From Bordetella parapertussis (GTDB lineage Bacteria; Pseudomonadota; Gammaproteobacteria; Burkholderiales; Burkholderiaceae_B), in contig CAMEAW010000118.1 in assembly GCA_945911685.1 (NCBI GenBank), forward strand, positions 1 to 8,765: a stretch of DNA of 8,765 nucleotides, read 5' to 3'. Of the stretch, positions 6,431 to 8,765 are shown in pieces. The notes under the pieces are model-generated. The model was not told the DNA's origin and searched no databases. It saw only the letters and a list, made by a program, of their open reading frames with translations. Numbering within the stretch: the stretch's first letter is position 1; each line of letters starts with the position of its first letter. The position numbers were made by a program, and so were the translations under genes.

Positions 6431-7077
6431 GCGGCTTCGCCAAGTGGTTGTGCCGTGCACTGTCCGCGCAGCCAAAGCTTAGCGGTTTCTTCAAGTTCTT
6501 CAAGTGTGGCCATCGCGGCAGCGGGAGTCGCACCCCAGACCTGAGGACCCAGACGATCACACATCACCGCACGCAGCGTTAGGCCGCGAGCCTGATACTG
6601 TGCAACACGTTGCGCCAGGTGCTCGGCGACCTGCACATCACCGGGCAAAAAATAGGGGATCAGGGGTACATGCCCCACTTTCATCACGTAATACGGAGTC
6701 AAGGGCGGCACAATGTCATCAGGGTGCCACACCCCACGCAAAGTGAGATCAACCAAATAAGATGAATGCGTATGCACCACGCAACCCGCGTTTGGTACAC
6801 AGGCATAGATACGGCGATGCAAGGCTAAGGTTTTACTCGCGCGCTCACCTGAAATCTGTTGACCTTGCTCGTTGACCCACGCCAAGGTATCAGACTCAAG
6901 AAACCCTAAGCAAGCATCAGTGGGGGTAATTAAAAATCCACCCCCCTGCTCTGCAGGCACACGCACACTGATGTTGCCGGTTGAGCCATGCACGTACCCA
7001 CGATCGAACAGGCTTTTACCCACGCGGACAACCTCGTTTCGTAAAAATTCGTTCGACGCTCGGGTAGATTCAGTCAT
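6391..7077 (-). CDS. otnC: 3-oxo-tetronate 4-phosphate decarboxylase-like class II aldolase
   Basis: OtnC proteins decarboxylate 3-oxo-tetronate 4-phosphate, made by OtnK, to dihydroxyacetone phosphate and CO2. The 228-residue protein has the class II aldolase/adducin fold signature: 'HGSTGNISVRV' (30-40), 'ITPTDACLG' (50-58), 'HTHSSY' with metal ligands His102 and His104, 'PPLTPYYVMKVGHVPLIPY' (124-142) and 'TLEELEETAKLW' (191-202). Two key positions are unusual. The residue 19 before His102, where the aldolases carry catalytic Glu ('SSE' or 'SKE'), is Thr83 in 'ASKT'. The 'NHG' carrying the third zinc His reads Arg175-Leu176-Gly177 in 'CDRLGP'. The ATG at 7077 lacks a clear Shine-Dalgarno sequence. 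It lies between otnK and denD on one strand, which supports the pathway assignment even though the active site raises doubt about the exact reaction. Confidence 0.8.
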   Translation of the reverse strand: MTESTRASNEFLRNEVVRVGKSLFDRGYVHGSTGNISVRVPAEQGGGFLITPTDACLGFLESDTLAWVNEQGQQISGERASKTLALHRRIYACVPNAGCVVHTHSSYLVDLTLRGVWHPDDIVPPLTPYYVMKVGHVPLIPYFLPGDVQVAEHLAQRVAQYQARGLTLRAVMCDRLGPQVWGATPAAAMATLEELEETAKLWLRGQCTAQPLGEAAIQALRETFKASW

Positions 7078-7132
7078 GCTGTAAACATTTTTAAAAGATG
7101 TGGATGAGTTTAGTGATGCCGAAAAAAATCTT

Positions 7133-7163
7133 AATATACGGATGAGTCAAGTCAGAATGTCAA
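7133..7163 (-). promoter_or_regulatory. Possible sigma70-type promoter before otnC
   Basis: In the 120-bp gap between otnK and otnC, the minus strand reads TTGACA (7163-7158), a perfect -35 box. Nineteen bases later comes TATATT (7138-7133), 5 of 6 matches to a -10 box. The spacer is longer than the preferred 17. If real, otnC and denD could be transcribed separately from otnK. Confidence 0.25.
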
Positions 7164-7197
7164 AATTTGTTCAAGGCATGAGTGAATTCAATGATGT

Positions 7198-8478
7198 TCA
7201 AGCAATGCACTGAAACGCTTTGGTAAAGAAGTCGGGTGTACCAAAGTTGCCTGACTTCAAGGTGAGGTGCAAGGTCTTGTCAGAGACCGCAGTGTGACCG
7301 GCGCACCAGGGCACACCAGGGTCAATCTGTGCACCAATTTGTAATTGCGTCATTCCCAAAGCTTGGACGACAGCACCAGAGGTTTCGCCCCCAGCGATGA
7401 TTAACTGACCCACGCCTTGTTGAACCAAACCGACCGCAATCCGTGCCAACGTTTGTTCAACGAGTTGTCCGGCCTTCTGCACACCAAGTTGATCTTGAAT
7501 ACTTTTTAGCGCGTCGGGTTCTGCGGTTGAATACACCAACACTGGCCCCTTGGCCAGATGCGTTTGGCATAAGGCGAGCGTCTCATCGACCACCTGTTGA
7601 ACGGCCTGCACCCCCTGCTGCAAGCGCAGAGGATCCACTGCAATAGCATTAAAGCCCGTTGCACGAAAAGCCGCGACCTGCGCATTTGTCGCACGCGAGC
7701 AACTACCTGACACAATCGCCTGTAAGCCGGCAGTCGGAGGCAAACAAGACGCCTGTGCATTAGGTGCGATACCAAAATTAGCGGGTAAGCCAATCGCTAC
7801 ACCTGAGCCTGCGGTCACCAAGGGCATATCCGACAGTGCCGCACCCAAGCGCAGTAAATCAGCGTTGCTCACGGCGTCAACGACCGCGATGGCCACCCCC
7901 TCGGCGCGCAGGGCTGCGATACGAGCACGGATCGCGGCTTCGCCTTGCGCAACGACGGTGTGATCGATCAGACCAACCTGATGGCGCGTTTGGGGCTTCA
8001 ACACCCGCACAAGATTCGGGTCTGTCATGGGGGTGAGGGGGTGATCTTGCATACCACTCTCGTGAAGCAGCACCGAGCCAACAAATAAGTAGCCTTTAAA
8101 CACAGTGCGCCCTGCATCTGGAAATGCCGGCGTTGCAATCGTAAAGTCGGTTTGCAAGGCAGCCATCAAGGCGTCGGTGACTGGGCCAATATTGCCTGTT
8201 GCCGTCGAATCAAACGTTGAACAGTATTTGAAATAAATTTGCTGCGCGCCTTGCGCCTGCAGCCATTGCAAAGCGGCTACCGACCGCGCGCAGGCCTGCT
8301 CTGGCTCGATCGTGCGCGACTTCAGAGATACCACCACGGCGTCAACTTCGGCTTGCAGCGGTTGAGTGGGGATCCCAATGGTCTGCACCACTCGCATCCC
8401 AGCGCGCACCAAGTTATTGGCTAGATCAGTCGCGCCTGTGAAGTCGTCGGCAATACAGCCAAGTAGGATTTTTTTCAT
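7198..8478 (-). CDS. otnK: 3-oxo-tetronate 4-kinase (former DUF1537)
   Basis: OtnK uses ATP to phosphorylate C4 of 3-oxo-tetronate in D-erythronate and L-threonate breakdown. The N-terminal domain opens with the family hallmark 'GCIADDFTGATDLANNL' (7-23), followed by 'KYCSTFDSTATGNIGP' (84-99) and 'GSVLLHESGMQDHPLTPM' (134-151). The C-terminal nucleotide-binding domain shows 'GSCSRATN' (258-265), 'GGETSG' (363-368) and 'LKSGNFG' (407-413). The ATG at 8478 gives 426 residues, about the family norm, but lacks a Shine-Dalgarno sequence. An in-frame ATG at 8535 has AAAGG 4 nt upstream and would add 19 residues unlike the family, so the start is uncertain. It is first of the otnK-otnC-denD set and divergent from the gene at 8679. 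Confidence 0.9.
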   Translation of the reverse strand: MKKILLGCIADDFTGATDLANNLVRAGMRVVQTIGIPTQPLQAEVDAVVVSLKSRTIEPEQACARSVAALQWLQAQGAQQIYFKYCSTFDSTATGNIGPVTDALMAALQTDFTIATPAFPDAGRTVFKGYLFVGSVLLHESGMQDHPLTPMTDPNLVRVLKPQTRHQVGLIDHTVVAQGEAAIRARIAALRAEGVAIAVVDAVSNADLLRLGAALSDMPLVTAGSGVAIGLPANFGIAPNAQASCLPPTAGLQAIVSGSCSRATNAQVAAFRATGFNAIAVDPLRLQQGVQAVQQVVDETLALCQTHLAKGPVLVYSTAEPDALKSIQDQLGVQKAGQLVEQTLARIAVGLVQQGVGQLIIAGGETSGAVVQALGMTQLQIGAQIDPGVPWCAGHTAVSDKTLHLTLKSGNFGTPDFFTKAFQCIA

Positions 8479-8593
8479 GATGTGCGCAGACAGGATTGAA
8501 CAGAGCTTGGGGTCAAAGTATAGCCTTGGAGCCATACTGCCTTTGGCTCGGGTATTCCCCTGTCAGGATTAAGCGAAAACTGGTCAAAATTAG

Positions 8594-8615
8594 CTAAACT
8601 AAACCTAAACTAAAT
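8594..8615. repeat. 11-bp tandem repeat in the otnK divergent region
   Basis: CTAAACTAAAC (8594-8604) is followed at once by CTAAACTAAAT (8605-8615), a one-helical-turn repeat in the roughly 200-bp space between otnK and the divergent gene at 8679. It may be an operator or AT-rich promoter DNA. The motif is not one I recognise, and I could not place convincing -35 and -10 boxes around it. Confidence 0.6.
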
Positions 8616-8638
8616 GAATAAACACCTCGCTGCGGTTG

Positions 8639-8649
8639 CTGCATTGCAG
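8639..8649. promoter_or_regulatory. 11-bp palindrome CTGCA-T-TGCAG
   Basis: CTGCA (8639-8643) and TGCAG (8645-8649) are perfect inverted halves around one T, 29 bases before the start of the plus-strand gene at 8679. It could be a repressor or activator half-site for the divergent promoters. The match is short and could be chance. Confidence 0.25.
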
Positions 8650-8678
8650 AATGACCACAAGCACGGAGACACAACACT

Positions 8679-8765
8679 ATGACGGCTATCACCTTTGCCC
8701 CGCGCATTTTATATCTCAGCCAAAGTCTAGAGGCGGTTCGGGTGCAACTCGCTGGCGTTCGACTG
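8679..8765 (+). CDS. 5' end of an unidentified gene (cut by window edge)
   Basis: An ATG at 8679, with GGAGA 9 nt upstream (8665-8669), opens a frame that stays open for 29 codons to the window end. The protein begins MTAITFAPRILYLSQSLEA and continues 'VRVQLAGVRL'. The pattern of 'RILYL' followed by a 'QLAG' helix recalls, from memory only, the N-terminus of aconitase/3-isopropylmalate dehydratase-like hydratases of Burkholderiales. That identification is weak. A second frame from ATG 8651 is also open but has no ribosome-binding site and looks non-coding. Divergence from otnK suggests shared control with tetronate catabolism, as an inference. Confidence 0.6.
   Translation, partial: MTAITFAPRILYLSQSLEAVRVQLAGVRL

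Noticed and set aside
6143..6475. Minus-strand 110-codon frame containing repeated 'SLARNVQG' segments.
   Set aside because: It is an out-of-frame reading of the otnC-end repeats running into denD. It overlaps two well-supported genes and has no recognisable domain.
7142..7213. Small plus-strand frame of 23 codons (start ATG AGT CAA) in the otnK-otnC gap, open upstream to 7085.
   Set aside because: It has no ribosome-binding site, overlaps the otnK 3' end, and has several equally poor starts. An open stretch of this length is expected by chance.
7836..8036. Plus-strand 66-codon frame, Arg/Pro-rich, inside otnK.
   Set aside because: It is a shadow frame opposite a strongly supported kinase gene, with the composition expected of antisense GC-rich coding DNA and no ribosome-binding site.

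Overview
The window looks like chromosomal DNA from a betaproteobacterium, most likely Burkholderiales. This rests on the 'CSHH' variety of GTP cyclohydrolase I, the style of the CoA-transferase and SDR proteins, a moderate-to-high GC content judged by eye, and the density of catabolic genes. No rRNA, tRNA, insertion sequence, phage gene or CRISPR array is visible. There are eight complete protein genes and one gene cut by the right edge. No gene-free gap exceeds about 210 bases.

Left part (39-3040): folE (GTP cyclohydrolase I, minus strand) diverges from a cytoplasmic-type gamma-glutamyltransferase family gene (plus strand). The 208-bp space between them carries two adjacent near-identical 21-bp repeats. 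The gamma-glutamyltransferase gene converges, with one base between stops, on a small GNAT acetyltransferase gene (minus strand).

Middle part (3041-5308): a family III (CaiB/BaiF) CoA-transferase gene and a short-chain dehydrogenase-like gene lie on the plus strand, 118 bp apart. The SDR-like protein keeps the dinucleotide-binding motif. It appears to have lost all four residues of the classical Asn-Ser-Tyr-Lys active site. The SDR gene converges with denD, and their stop codons overlap.

Right part (5305-8478, minus strand, transcribed right to left): otnK, otnC and denD encode three of the four enzymes known for D-erythronate catabolism. DenD oxidises D-erythronate at C2. An isomerase (OtnI, not in this window) would move the keto group. 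OtnK phosphorylates 3-oxo-tetronate, and OtnC decarboxylates the 4-phosphate to dihydroxyacetone phosphate. The otnC product has unusual residues at the positions equivalent to the aldolase catalytic Glu and the third zinc His. The 3' end of otnC is followed by two further, decayed copies of its last 13 codons, forming a 39-40 bp tandem triplication with hairpin potential before denD. Divergent from otnK, a plus-strand gene begins at 8679 and runs off the window; it faintly resembles aconitase-type hydratases.

A recurring feature is that five of the six intergenic spaces contain a short tandem repeat (units of 21, 15, 7, 39-40 and 11 bp). Several genes have a ribosome-binding site that points to a start downstream of the longest possible one; those starts are used here.
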